From Apiosordaria backusii (lineage: Eukaryota; Ascomycota; Sordariomycetes; Sordariales; Lasiosphaeriaceae), in assembly GCA_030549205.1 (NCBI GenBank), contig JAUKTV010000006.1, positions 2,188,501 to 2,252,500 of the forward strand: a stretch of DNA of 64,000 nucleotides. Reading direction: 5' to 3'. Below are positions 32,499 to 42,693 of the stretch, piece after piece. Within the stretch, counting starts at the first letter, position 1. Every line of letters begins with the position of its first letter. A model generated the notes under the pieces. The model made no database searches. It had not been told where the DNA came from and worked only from the letters and a program-made list of their open reading frames with translations. The translations under genes were made by a program, and so were the position numbers.

Positions 32499-33004
32499 GA
32501 GTAGGTTGGACCACAAGGTTATAGGCCACCCATGGTTCTAGGCCACTTTCCCTATTAAACTTCAGCCCCTGAATCCACAGATAACCCTCCCAAACTTTCA
32601 CCTTCCATAATGGCCCCTATATTTTATTTTCTTTCTTACAATACTAAAAATAAAGTTTTTTTTCCCTTTTGTGGGTCATTCTTCAACCTCCACAGGTGGT
32701 CCTTGAGCTTTTGCGTCAAAACCTCAATCGGCTACCTTCTTTCCGAGTTGCAGTCGGAGTGGAGGGAGTCATGAAATCCTATGTATTGGCCTCGCGTCTC
32801 GTTTGATGGTACCGTAGGTATATCTTCAACGGTGCTGGCCCACGATGATTGGCTGATAGTCTTGGGGCAATACCTAGGTACCTTCTGCGCCGGGGTAAGG
32901 CACATTGAGCTGAACAGGCTGTGGGCTTGTTTTCCAGCCATGGACTTTCCTGCACCTGATTCAGTCCACATGGGTTGCGCAAACTCCGCACGACCAAACA
33001 AACG
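32499..33004. other. Intergenic region
   Basis: This region lies between the HExxH gene and the HET remnant. It holds a TACCTAGGTACCTT string near 32874-32887. No gene is seen. Confidence 0.5.
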
Positions 33005-34153
33005 ATGGATCCTCCCCCCTGCACGATCTACTACCCGCTCGATACCTCTCGCAAAGAGATAAGGCTTCTAAACTATGTGTACGGCATGCTCGGTGTCACC
33101 GGCCTTTCTATCCGCCCGGATTATGGTGATACCTAACACGCCACAGTATGGCCCTTGGATGGAATGGGTGAGAGAATGGACAAAACTGCCCGTCCCCAGC
33201 GTCCCAGATCCCCAGTTCTGCGAACTCAAGTTTCTCTACATGGCTGGAATCGGCTTCTTTGACTACCCATCCGGCTGTCCGTCGTGGGTTCCACACTTCT
33301 CAGGCATAGCAGACAAGCCACCCGGTACTCCTCCATGGCTACCTGGTATGGCTGATGAAGGCTTTGGGTCAGGACCGGCGCCACTCCAACTGGACGACAG
33401 TTGCTTGAGGGTTTCAGCTGTTGTGGTGCAGAAAATCAGCCGTGTGGTTTCGTTGCCTCTACCCAATCGCAGAAGCCCTGAGCGCTCGGTGTCTCAGAAC
33501 AGTTCCGGTATCGCAACAGCTCTTTTGCGCTTCGTTGGTGAGTTCGTCTCGCGAAACCGACGATACGTCGGAGGAGGGCCCCCTCTTCTTGCCCTGACCC
33601 GGGTGCTCTTGTGCGACTTCGCCACGCCCCTCAGCGACATTTTATTCTTCAAAGGATATCGAACAATCTTGGCCATACTGGTATTCGCCTGGGCAACGAG
33701 TCAACCGACGTACCCAAAAGACTTTGCCGCCCTGGACTACTTTCTGGCTGAGCAGCTAGGGGAGAAGATACTCACTTTCAAAACGATAGAATGGATGCTG
33801 AGAAATTTATGGACTGATCTGGAGATACAAAAAAGCAAGTCTGAACCAAGGCCGAATGGTTCAAGCTTAACTGGGACGACAGCGATCACCTTCTTGGTTC
33901 ACTTGGAGAAGTGGGCTGCTTGGTTCAAGGAATGGTTCCCTTTGAGACGGAAGGTGGCTATTTGGGAATGTGCCCACGAGGATCCCAGGCGGGCGATTTC
34001 GTGTGCGTAGTGCATGGAAGCAATGTCCCCATCATTCTCCGGCCCGCTGAAGATTCATTCGCCCAATATCTCCATGTCAGACTTTGTTCTCTGCTGGGCT
34101 TTATGAACGGAGAGGCAAGGCCATCGGACCTACGGAGATTTGAGATTATCTAA
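33005..34153 (+). pseudogene. HET-domain gene remnant with internal deletion and frameshifts
   Basis: Three successive frames carry pieces of one HET protein in the right order. Frame 1 (ATG 33005 to TAA 33134-33136) starts like a HET N terminus (TIYYPLDTSRKEIRLL) and runs directly into YVYGMLGVTGLSIRPDYGD, a block that normally follows the HET domain by some 200 residues, so most of the HET domain is deleted around 33068-33077. Frame 2 (about 33127-34010) carries WMEWVREWTK, AGIGFFDYPSGCPSWVPHFS and a long middle region. Frame 3 (about 33911-34153) carries GGYLGMCPRGSQAGDFVCVV and VPIILRPAEDSFAQY, the typical C-terminal strands. At least two frameshifts and one large deletion make it non-functional. 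Intact HET genes lie at 36552 and 44871. Confidence 0.8.
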
Positions 34154-34409
34154 TAGTGGTGGCATAACATGGCCCTCTCGACCTGATCGTGGTAAGGACC
34201 GGTCAGTCAATGCTATTGTGGATGATCATAACTCACCGAAACAACAGCCTCTGAGAACCTCGCTGCCTCGGACAAGGCGATATCACCAGCCCAATCTGAT
34301 CATTCGGATACTCATCCGTGTCCTGAAACGAGATAGCGGGTCCAACGCGTGGCAGTAGCCCGATGGGCCCATGGCAAGCGGTGCCGGGAGCCGGGGCTGG
34401 AACATTTCA

Positions 34410-34579
34410 GGCTAAATGTGTTAAAGTCGAAGCCTCTGGCCTTCTTCTTGCGATGTTACCCCCCGCATTCCCTTTGGCGGCAAACAAGCCACCGAAACAC
34501 ACAACCGGGTACCAGGACCAGGTTGTGGATGAGCGGCAGTCGGACGAAATGAGGTGGGCAAGCGGATCGATGAGGCTAA
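34410..34579 (+). promoter_or_regulatory. Two candidate XlnR/XYR1 sites GGCTAA
   Basis: GGCTAA occurs at 34410-34415 and 34574-34579, 643 and 479 bp upstream of the CE5 esterase ATG. The same hexamer is upstream of the GH10 gene. XlnR-type activators control xylan-degradation genes through this motif. Binding here is inference. Confidence 0.35.
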
Positions 34580-34941
34580 CAAGATTTATGCACCCTTTTC
34601 TCCAGAACAGTTCTTCGCGGGTATTCTCCAGGGATGTAACCTCGTCTTGTGGATCCACTTACCGCTGCCAGCATAACGCACTAGTTTTTCTCGAAATATC
34701 CTCCTTTGGTGGGAAGACCGGCGTCACGGGTTGTTTTTTGGACAGAGGAATACAACACCATGACTTTTACCAGCACGGTAAACTCGGTACGCGAGCTCGG
34801 CGGAGCAGCGGAATGCTACCGCAAGGTCGAGGTGGGTGTACGTCATGGTATCAATCGCCCCGGGGGCCCGGAACTTGTCTAGGGGACGCATGCAGATCCT
34901 GTTGCTTGTTTCCTGCCCCTGGCGTGTTTTCTTGGGATAGG

Positions 34942-34948
34942 TATAAAA
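34942..34948 (+). promoter_or_regulatory. TATA box of the CE5 gene
   Basis: TATAAAA lies 111 bp upstream of the ATG at 35053. Confidence 0.65.
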
Positions 34949-35052
34949 GGGATGGTTCATCTCATCCAGTGATCTGATCTTTTCTGGATGGATGATCTGT
35001 AGCTGGAAAGATAAATAACACCACAGTCGAATCTATCAAACAAGCATCCAAA

Positions 35053-36045
35053 ATGTGGCCATCACCCAAGAACGCCTTCCTTCTCCTGCTCGCTCACTCC
35101 CTGGTCGTCAGTGGTTCCCCCATTGACGCCGAGGAAGCCGAAGCTGCCGTCCTCGCCAAGCGCCAATGCCCCCAGATCCACGTCTTCGGCGCTCGTGAGA
35201 CCACTGTCTCGCCCGGCTTCGGTACCGCCGGCCAAGTCGTCAACCTCATCCTCCAGGCCTTCCCCGGCGCCACTAGCGAAGCCATTCAGTACCCTGCTTG
35301 CGGTGGCCAGGCCAGCTGCGGTGGTGTCCAGTATGGCGACTCTGCCCGTCAAGGCACCAGCGCCGTCGCCACGGCCGTGAACAACTTCCACACCCGCTGC
35401 CCCAACACCCAGATCGTGCTCGTCGGGTACTCCCAAGGAGGACAGATCATGGACAACGCTGTCTGCGGCGGGCCCGACTCTGGCTCGAACATCAACACCA
35501 CCACCCCTCCCATCTCCGCCAGCGCGCTCAACCAGGTCAAGGCCGCGATCTTCATGGGTTCGCCGAGATATGTGGCTGGCCTGTCCTACAACGTTGGCAC
35601 ATGCACCGCTCAGGGTGTAAGTTATTTACTCTCACCCATCTCACCTGATACAAGACATCGTTGCTAACCAAGAAATCAGTTTGCCGCGCGTCCCCGCGGC
35701 TACGTCTGCGGCTCCAACTCCGCCAGCAAGATCCAGAACTACTGCGACAGCGTCGACCCTTACTGCTGCACCGGCAACGACCAGCAGGCCCATCAGGCCT
35801 ACGGCACCAAGTACGGCCAGCAAGCCCTCACCTTTGTCCGGGCGAGGTTGAACCAGAACGGCGGCGGTACCACTCCGGCTCCTACCACTCCCTCAACACC
35901 CCAGCCGACCCAGCCCAGCAACCCCGGCGGCAACTGCGCTGCGCTTTGGGCACAGTGCGGCGGCAGCGGCTGGAACGGCCCGACGTGCTGCAGCCAGGGA
36001 ACGTGTAGGGCGAGCAACCAGTGGTATTCCCAGTGCTTGAACTAG
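35053..36045 (+). CDS. CE5 acetylxylan esterase/cutinase-family esterase with CBM1
   Basis: Two exons (35053-35616 and 35680-36045) encode 309 residues; the intron is GTAAGT to TCAG, phase 0. A signal peptide and short propeptide ending in a Lys-Arg site (LAKRQ) precede the alpha/beta-hydrolase domain. The triad is Ser127 in GYSQGG, Asp214 in SVDPYC and His226 in QAHQAYG, with the 12-residue Asp-His spacing of CE5 acetylxylan esterases. The six-or-more cysteine pattern also fits CE5. A Thr/Pro-rich linker (about 250-272) joins a C-terminal CBM1 (WAQCGGSGWNGPTCC to WYSQCLN). The enzyme removes acetyl groups from xylan in the cell wall and so opens it to the GH10 xylanase. The CBM1 favours acetylxylan esterase over cutinase. 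Confidence 0.94.
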
Positions 36046-36551
36046 GTGTAACCAGCAGGTGCAGGGAAGAGAGGCGAATAATTCGTGTAAATAGTTTTGT
36101 TGGTGGTAGGAATGTAAATATTTGCAAGTCATTCCGTTGATCATCTATGTGTGATGGTGCCAAAAGGAGCTGAAAAGGGGTTGTATAGGTACCTTTACTC
36201 GAACATTGCATAACTACCTTATGTGCATAGGACATGCATTTGAAGTTATGCACAAATGTATAGGCTTGCATAGAGTTATGCTTGTTGCCCAAAATGAGTG
36301 GGCACACTAGCCCCTTTTCAGAACAACACTCGACATTATTTATGCGTGCACAAGACAATTTGGCACACAAATCTGCCTAGTCAGACTCGCCCAACTCAGC
36401 TGCGATCCTGCAATCCTGGACAATCTTCCCCGCTTTTCTCTCCTCAGCTGAGGCTCCTTATCTTTTCCATTTTCGTCATGTCAATATCGCGGCCATTGCT
36501 CTTTCATTAGGTTCTTATGGATCTTGCCAGTACGCGTAAGAAAAGAATCGA
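36046..36551. other. Intergenic region
   Basis: This region contains the 3' flank of the CE5 gene and the upstream flank of the HET gene. Imperfect repeats of GCATAA/TTATGC-type hexamers occur around 36208-36285. No gene is seen. Confidence 0.4.
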
Positions 36552-38596
36552 ATGCCAGAATTCGTAGACAAAAACAGGCCTTATCACGGCGTGACGCCCC
36601 ACCTTGTCCCCTTTTTGCCGTATATCGAAAAAACAGATGACTCACCCCTCGACGGAAACTGGAGGCCGGCGGATTCGCTGTCGAGGCCGATAAATATCTC
36701 GACGATAGAAGGGTGGTTGAGGGAGTGTGATGAGAATCATGGGTGTCATCAGCGACAGAAAAACCTTGATGAAAGTAAAGAGGGCCCAAGACCGGCATGG
36801 GTGGTAGACATCAGAAGGGGGTGTATTGCGAGGTATGAGGGAGGGGAGTACGTGGCGCTGAGTTATGTCTGGGGTCAAGGCTGTGACTTGTCGGTTTGCT
36901 TGGTGAAGGATAATTTGGAGAGGTTAACACAGCCAGGGGCGTTGGATAGGGTAGTCTTGCCAAGAACAATAACGAATGCACTGAGCTTGGTGGAGGAGCT
37001 GGGAGTGGGATATCTTTGGGTGGACAGGTTGTGTATCGTGCAGGACGATTATCAGGAGAAGGAGGGGCAATTACAGGCCATGGCAGGGATTTATGAGGAG
37101 GCCTATTTCACACTCATTGCGGCGCAGAGTCCGGACGCGAGCGGTCCACTGAGTTCAAGGCCGTTGAAGCGTGTGGGTGTGTCATGGTGGGGGTCCCTGT
37201 TAACTTTGACGGGAGTAGGGCCGTTTGTGAAGCCAACGGAAGAACCGGATACGCCTTGGAGACGACCAGCCAGCAACCGCGAGGTTATGAACTCGCATTC
37301 CATCGCCTTGTTGAGAACAGTATGGTTTCAAAGAGGCTGGACATTTCAAGAGTATCTGTTCAGTGGAAGGAGGGTAGTATTTCATAACAACACTGTAAAC
37401 TGGTAGGTTCTCTGACTTCTCTTTAGCATGATATTTGACTGACGAAATGCAGGGAATGCCGGTGTGTCTCCTTGCACGAGCATCAACTGCTTCCCAGTAC
37501 CATTCCAGCCGAGATGCCCACACCACGTGTTTCCAGACTGGACCCGTGGCCAAACTTTCACCGCTTTGCTCGGCTTTCGGCACTGTTCGCTCCTCGGTTA
37601 TTCACCTATTCAGAGGATGTGCATGATGCATTTGCAGGTGCGGGCAACCATTTCGCAGCGACGTTTCCTGGAGGACTGATTAGTGGTTTACCTGGTGGGC
37701 GCTTCTTCGATGCCGCTCTACTGTGGCAGCCCTATTCGCCAATGCAGAGACGCCTTGCTTCTGCAAAGGTTCGCAACGGAGAAGAGGTGCTACCTTCATG
37801 GAGTTGGTTGACATATCGGGGTAATGTACAGAGCGAAAGCTGGGCCGCAGGATGGAGTTATCTGGCCACTTCGGAACATGAAGGTGGATGGAAAGTGTTC
37901 CCAACTGTAAACTGGGAGCATTCAGAAACAAAATCAAGTCCTCGACACCTTGCTTCAGCCCCTCGAAGGCAGCCAGAAAACGAAGGTTGGGGTAAATCAG
38001 ACGGTTGTTACACCCACCCTTCAATACCAGACATCAAATTCGCTCATCCAATACCATTGCCTCCTCCGAGTGCTCCACATCACAGAGCAGCTGCTCACCG
38101 GTCTCGCTATCTCCATTGTAAGACCAGGCACTGCACCTGGACGCTACATCACAAAGCCTACCATGCCTTTGCTGGGAACTGCGCTATCCTTGCCCTGTTG
38201 GATCAATCTGGAAACCTTGCAGGGCATCTCAGAGTCAACATACCCGAATCCCACATCAGGAATCACATCCCTACTGACCCAATCGATCTCATCGAGCTCT
38301 CAAGGGGCGAGGTTGAGCTGCAGCCTCAGTCACCAGAGACAGCACAGATGGAAAAGGAAGAACGGCTCGAGATGCTTCAACGGGATTTGAGTTTTCCCTT
38401 TCCGGTACCGTTGATGGAAGAATTAAAGGCTCCGAAAGGGGAAGAGAAAGATCTGGTGTTGCACCCTTTGGCTGATGTATTTGACGAGTGGTCACTCCCC
38501 CTCTGGCCGGTGACGAGGAACAAGGGGCTTTATGAATTTTATAATGTTATGTGGGTAAAATGGTTAGACGAGGGTAAAATGGTTAGACGAGGGTAA
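36552..38596 (+). CDS. HET-domain protein with altered C terminus
   Basis: Two exons (36552-37402 and 37453-38596) encode 664 residues. The intron splits the Trp codon of WECRC, a landmark of HET proteins. The HET domain (about 101-285) has VALSYVWG, LGVGYLWVDRLCIVQDD, AMAGIYEEAYFTLIAAQS and RGWTFQEYLFS. Later landmarks include LPSWSWLTYRG and a mixed C-terminal region. HET domains trigger regulated cell death upon fusion of incompatible hyphae. A 19-bp perfect tandem duplication (38554-38591) shifts the frame near the end and causes TAA at 38594-38596; without the second copy the frame would stay open to TAG at 38685-38687, adding about 30 residues resembling a HET C terminus. The gene is otherwise intact, so it may still work or may be in early decay. 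Confidence 0.88.
38554..38591 (+). repeat. 19-bp tandem duplication inside HET gene
   Basis: Two exact copies of GGTAAAATGGTTAGACGAG lie at 38554-38572 and 38573-38591, followed by a partial third GGTAAAA. Because 19 is not a multiple of three, the extra copy changes the frame and truncates the HET protein. Confidence 0.95.
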
Positions 38597-38687
38597 AACC
38601 GTGGCAGAGAGGGTTGCGGTTGGCAGAATACAGAGAGAAGCGTGGGAGGGCTGGGACAAGGTGGTTAAACACATAATGATTGCTTAG

Positions 38688-39229
38688 GTAGGTAGTCCGT
38701 GTGTGATGTTGTAAGGGCACAACGGGTGCCGTACTTAACCTCACACAGACAGAAAGTATGATAGTGAGAGAGGATATATCAGAAGATGTTGTATAATGAC
38801 CATGCTGGGCCGGAGCACCTGTTCCAGCTGAATCTGCAACAATCTTTCTAACGTCCAGAAATACCTACATTTTGACTACACCGCATGAGGTCTTTCTGAC
38901 GTCAACTTCGGAATGCGGGTGGGCCGGGGTCACCGACTGGCGTGGGCATGGTTGTCTACATTCTTGTAACCACAGAATGGTTCCTCACATGCGTATCCTT
39001 CGGTAGCCGAACCTTCTATCACCTGTGTATAGACAGCATTTCGTTATAAGCATCGCATCTTCTGTCCCATTGTGGCTATCTGTTACCCACAAGGGGTACC
39101 TAGCCTTTCTTCAGTGTTCTTTGAGTGTTTTTTACGCCTAATCTTACATTTACACACCTGGGCCCCGCTGGAAGACTTCAGCAACGAAGCCACCCTCTCA
39201 AGCTCTGCCCTCCCCGACTGAACCGTGAC
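38688..39229. other. Convergent intergenic region
   Basis: This spacer lies between the HET gene and the 2EXR gene. No coding signal is seen. Confidence 0.5.
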
Positions 39230-40732
39230 CTAGATGTTCCCTTTTCTCCAACCTCTTCGAACCCAGCTTGTCAAACCACCTCCTTCTTCAAACGACGACT
39301 TATACCCTGTGTTAGTACACTCGAATACAGCGGCTGCCTGACCCATTCCAAACCCTACCCCACAGAAGCCCCAAGACCCAGAATTCAGATAGTTATTTCG
39401 TTCGGAGCTACCTGGGCTTGTCTGCAAGGCCGTGATCAGATCATCCTCAACACTCTCAGCACCAGTAAACCGCCTTGAAGTGGCAATCTGGGACAGTCTA
39501 TCTGCCCACCACTGCTCATGCTGTTCGGCGATTTCCGCTGCTGTCCGTCCAGTGGGTGGTGTTGGAACCTGCCACCGATATGGTATGCACTCGCTCATAT
39601 CGTCCATTTGGAAAGTGCTAGCTCGAGGGTTGAGAACCCGCAGAAAAATGAATTGGTGCATGGCGTGGACTTCGGAGGCCAAAAATGCGCCATTGCGTCT
39701 GAGCGTGTTGGTGATTGGGATGGTCTCTCCATGGGCTGTGCCATTGTGAGTGTGAACATACACCTTGACCAGATCCGGGTTGCTTTTGAGATATGACGAA
39801 GGAAGAATGCGGAAGACGGAAGGGCGGAAGTGTTTGTCCCGCCTGTTCATCCAATGGGCATACCTGTATCTCATACCCAGCTCGCCGAAGGTAACTGAAA
39901 TGGTGATACTGCGGTGGCCGCCTTCAAAATTAGGAAGTGATTGCAAGTCGAGAAGGTCGCGTATAAATTGTCGGCGTTCGGTACAGCCAAACAGCCTATT
40001 CCCAGATCCCGAATCGCATGAGTGGATGTTAACATGGATGTGTTGAACAGAAGATAGGTCGAGTAGGTCGCCACAGGGAGCACGAACTGGGAAGGCGATA
40101 TCTACTGGCACCGTGCGGTTGCAGATTATGTCGGTGAAGCCCTTGACGCGTTCGATAGTCGCTAACTGGTGTTTCGCATTGCAGCCTTCCCGATTGCCGT
40201 GTCGCCCATGAAGTTTGGGGCCTCGGCGGATGTCCCAGGAAACACTTCTCTGCTCATCGTTGCCAATAGAGTGGTCAACATATTCGAAATCTTGGGAGAG
40301 AATGTCGGTTGATGGGTTGAAGTAGAGCACCGAGGAGTTGTCAGTATCCGGGTTTGATCGGTCTAAAGATAGAAGTATGCAGGAGTATGCTCTCATGGCG
40401 GCGTGCCGCGCTTCCTGGCTGACTTGGAACAGAATGGAGGGCGGCGGGCTCAGTTTCCAAGCAATATCTCTCTTGCGCGAACAAATGTCGTTCCTGCGAT
40501 TTTCAAAGTTGTTGTGGGAAGGGAGAGCGCGGTCTGTGAGGTTGGCGTTGACCAGGCGAGGTCGCTGGAGGCCCTCAGCATCGATGAATAACTGCCAAAC
40601 CTTAGCTCGGAGCTCAGGCGGCAAGGATCTGAAGCGGTGGAACGTGGGTTCTGGAGTCTTCGGGGGTGGATTCTCAGGTTGAGGTCGTGGAGGCGCCGGC
40701 TTGCCACCAACCAGGATCAAGAGTGATTCCAT
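39230..40732 (-). CDS. 2EXR-domain protein (intact copy)
   Basis: This single ORF encodes 500 residues from ATG 40732; an in-frame extension to 40777 lacks support. The N-terminal motif FHRFRSLPPELRAKVWQLFI (31-50) is the signature of the fungal 2EXR family, and the second conserved segment WKLSPPPSILFQVSQEARHA follows, then LYFNPSTDILSQDFEYVD. Middle landmarks are VQHIHVNIHSC and RSITISVTFGELG. The C terminus holds FCGVGFGMGQAAAVFE and a Trp-rich end. The family is expanded in filamentous ascomycetes and has no established function. Two related but broken copies lie at 56817-57721 and 58521-59953, so this one is probably the only functional member here. Confidence 0.88.
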   Translation of the reverse strand: MESLLILVGGKPAPPRPQPENPPPKTPEPTFHRFRSLPPELRAKVWQLFIDAEGLQRPRLVNANLTDRALPSHNNFENRRNDICSRKRDIAWKLSPPPSILFQVSQEARHAAMRAYSCILLSLDRSNPDTDNSSVLYFNPSTDILSQDFEYVDHSIGNDEQRSVSWDIRRGPKLHGRHGNREGCNAKHQLATIERVKGFTDIICNRTVPVDIAFPVRAPCGDLLDLSSVQHIHVNIHSCDSGSGNRLFGCTERRQFIRDLLDLQSLPNFEGGHRSITISVTFGELGMRYRYAHWMNRRDKHFRPSVFRILPSSYLKSNPDLVKVYVHTHNGTAHGETIPITNTLRRNGAFLASEVHAMHQFIFLRVLNPRASTFQMDDMSECIPYRWQVPTPPTGRTAAEIAEQHEQWWADRLSQIATSRRFTGAESVEDDLITALQTSPGSSERNNYLNSGSWGFCGVGFGMGQAAAVFECTNTGYKSSFEEGGGLTSWVRRGWRKGNI

Positions 40733-41378
40733 GGTGGCGATGTCGAGGCTGACGACAGAATGAGGTGGTGATCGCAAAGTTGTAGTTATTCAGGGCTTGA
40801 CTCAACTGGAAGTCAGGTGAAAGAGTTGAAGAGGACTCGATGGAAAAAGTAGTGCGGGGAAAGGCAGGTAGGCAATTAAAGGTCCAGAAGGTGGAAGACT
40901 CCATGATGAAGAATCATGAAAGGAATGGTGGGTTCCTTCCATTTCTGCGCTCCAAGGTTGAAATAGGAAAAGCTGCTGTGGGGGCAAGAACAATACCAAG
41001 ATGAAGTCGCAAGCTGACACCCAGGTCTGGCAGGTTCTCAATGTTGCAAATACCAGTAGCTATATACCTCACCTACGACCCAGCGGCGAACTACTTGACA
41101 GCGTACCTAAGTAAGGTAGATAGCAATTTCTTAAATTCAGAAAATCCTGAAGAAACCGGGTACCAACGACCACAGCGCCACATGTTATGTTGTTTGGTAG
41201 GTGGCTTAAACCTACCGTAGGTAGGTAGGTACCTAATTTTGAGTTACTTGTCCATGTGGATGATGGGCCGCGCGTTGATTTATTTCGGCTTCAGGCAGCA
41301 ACCAACTATAACTGGGTTCTCGAAGTCCATTATTTCAGGTACCTAACCTGATGTCTTCAAAGAACCTCGCTTGCGACA
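40733..41378. other. Divergent intergenic region with TAGG/GGTACCT repeats
   Basis: This region lies between the divergent 2EXR and DUF3669 genes. It contains a short TAGG run leading into GGTACCTAA (41218-41236) and another GGTACC at 41338-41343. Confidence 0.55.
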
Positions 41379-42482
41379 ATGAGTTCCTCTGCCACCATCG
41401 TTCTTAACAACGCCAACATGGTTGGTGATTCCAAGGACCCAGAGACACCATACCACAAAATCGGCTTTGGACAATGCGGCCTTGTCTGCACCCAACCCAA
41501 CCGCCACTCCGTCGTCAAAATCGCCGGTCCTTACTTCCACGATGGCCTTGCGGAAGATCACCTCTGTCACCTACGTCTCCTTGACGCTCTCTCCTACCAC
41601 GGCGACTCCATGTCTACTTGCCGCATCCCGAGCGTCTTGACCTACATCGACAAAGCCGACAATGACTGGTGGGCCACCAACCAGCCGCTACTCCCACCCG
41701 ACCCTAAATTCCCCTTTCCCTCCATGGCGCTGATCACAGAACGAATACCTCCCCTACCAAACACCATCCGACACGCTCTGATCGAGAGGTACTGCCCCCG
41801 GAACCTCCAAGAGAAAGCCATGACCCTCCTGGCGAACAAAGACTGCCTTGCTCGCATATATCTCGGTCGGCGGCATCGTCCTGGGGCGCCACTGCCCCCC
41901 AATTTCACCTTACGCAACTTTAACTTTTGTCTGGATCAGATGATCGAGTGTGGGCTTCCTGTGGAGGAATACGCAAAGACCATGGGGCAATGTTTGGCTA
42001 TTATGCACTGGGGCGCGAGAATGGATGGGTATGATGTTGAGTTTGTGCTGGGAGGTGAGAGACAGCCTGAGGCCACCAGACAGCCTGAGGCCAGCCCCAT
42101 GGCCTCTCAGTCGTTGGGTGTTTTCGGACAGCTTGAACACAGGGTTTGTATGTGGGTTTTGGACTTTAATTTGTGCAACCGGCTGGTGAAGGATGATGAT
42201 GCCTTTCTTTTGGAGAATGAAGAGGCTGTGATTGCGCAGTTGGTGCTGGGGTTCTTTGAGAACGATCCTTATTATCCGCTGCCGATGATGGAGGAAGGGA
42301 GTGTGGATGAGAAATTGTGGAGTGTTTTTAGGGGCGAGTATGAGCAAAAGGCAGCAGTGATTTTGAGAGAATCGAGCTGCCTGCAGCATCTGCCTTCAAA
42401 GTTCATGGATGCTTGTGTCCAGAGAGAACAGCAAAGCCTGCAGCAGGGTTTGGGTCACGGACATAGGCAGTACAAGGGATAG
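41379..42482 (+). CDS. DUF3669 zinc-finger-like domain protein
   Basis: An intronless ORF of 367 residues starts at ATG 41379. It opens with a glycine-rich segment followed by a Val-Val-Lys strand (KIGFGQCGLVCTQPNRHSVV), a kinase-like beginning seen in DUF3669 proteins. The conserved middle includes LITERIPPLPNTIRHALIE, LRNFNFCLDQMIECGLP, YAKTMGQCLAIMHWGARMDG and the C-terminal WVLDFNLCNRL with a following VIAQLVLGFFENDPYYPLP. The MHWGARMDG plus DFN blocks recall catalytic-loop and DFG positions of phosphotransferases, but key kinase residues are not clearly kept. The function is unknown. An in-frame 18-bp duplication (42061-42093) repeats Arg-Gln-Pro-Glu-Ala. It lies convergent to the membrane-anchored HET gene. 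Confidence 0.8.
   Translation: MSSSATIVLNNANMVGDSKDPETPYHKIGFGQCGLVCTQPNRHSVVKIAGPYFHDGLAEDHLCHLRLLDALSYHGDSMSTCRIPSVLTYIDKADNDWWATNQPLLPPDPKFPFPSMALITERIPPLPNTIRHALIERYCPRNLQEKAMTLLANKDCLARIYLGRRHRPGAPLPPNFTLRNFNFCLDQMIECGLPVEEYAKTMGQCLAIMHWGARMDGYDVEFVLGGERQPEATRQPEASPMASQSLGVFGQLEHRVCMWVLDFNLCNRLVKDDDAFLLENEEAVIAQLVLGFFENDPYYPLPMMEEGSVDEKLWSVFRGEYEQKAAVILRESSCLQHLPSKFMDACVQREQQSLQQGLGHGHRQYKG
42061..42093 (+). repeat. 18-bp in-frame duplication
   Basis: GACAGCCTGAGGCCA occurs at 42061-42075 and 42079-42093 with an 18-bp period, encoding Arg-Gln-Pro-Glu-Ala twice in the DUF3669 protein. Confidence 0.9.
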
Positions 42483-42693
42483 GGATTGAACAGAAACCCC
42501 AAGCAATAATCGTCATATTAAAGCCCCTACTATCAGTACCTGACACTGTAAACTGCCAGGTTGGGTGGCGATGGACTTAGCTTGGTAGCAAGGACAACGT
42601 GCTGGCCAGGCCGCTGCGCGAACCGACGCTTCCATCCACAACAGAGCCCCGCCTGCCAGTACTGTTCCCTCTTATCCATTAGCTGGTCCTAAA

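Larger units (their letters stand above)
34154..35052. other. 0.9 kb intergenic region, CE5 promoter
   Basis: This region holds two GGCTAA hexamers and a TATA box ahead of the CE5 gene. A 204-codon ORF at 34363-34977 has low-complexity, non-protein-like sequence and overlaps the TATA box, so it is not called. Confidence 0.55.

Noticed and set aside
32412..32516. N-terminal extension of the HExxH protein
   Set aside because: It would place 35 residues before a clear signal peptide and overlaps the TATA box.
34363..34977. 204-codon plus-strand ORF before the CE5 gene
   Set aside because: It overlaps the TATA box, has random composition and no family match that I can see.
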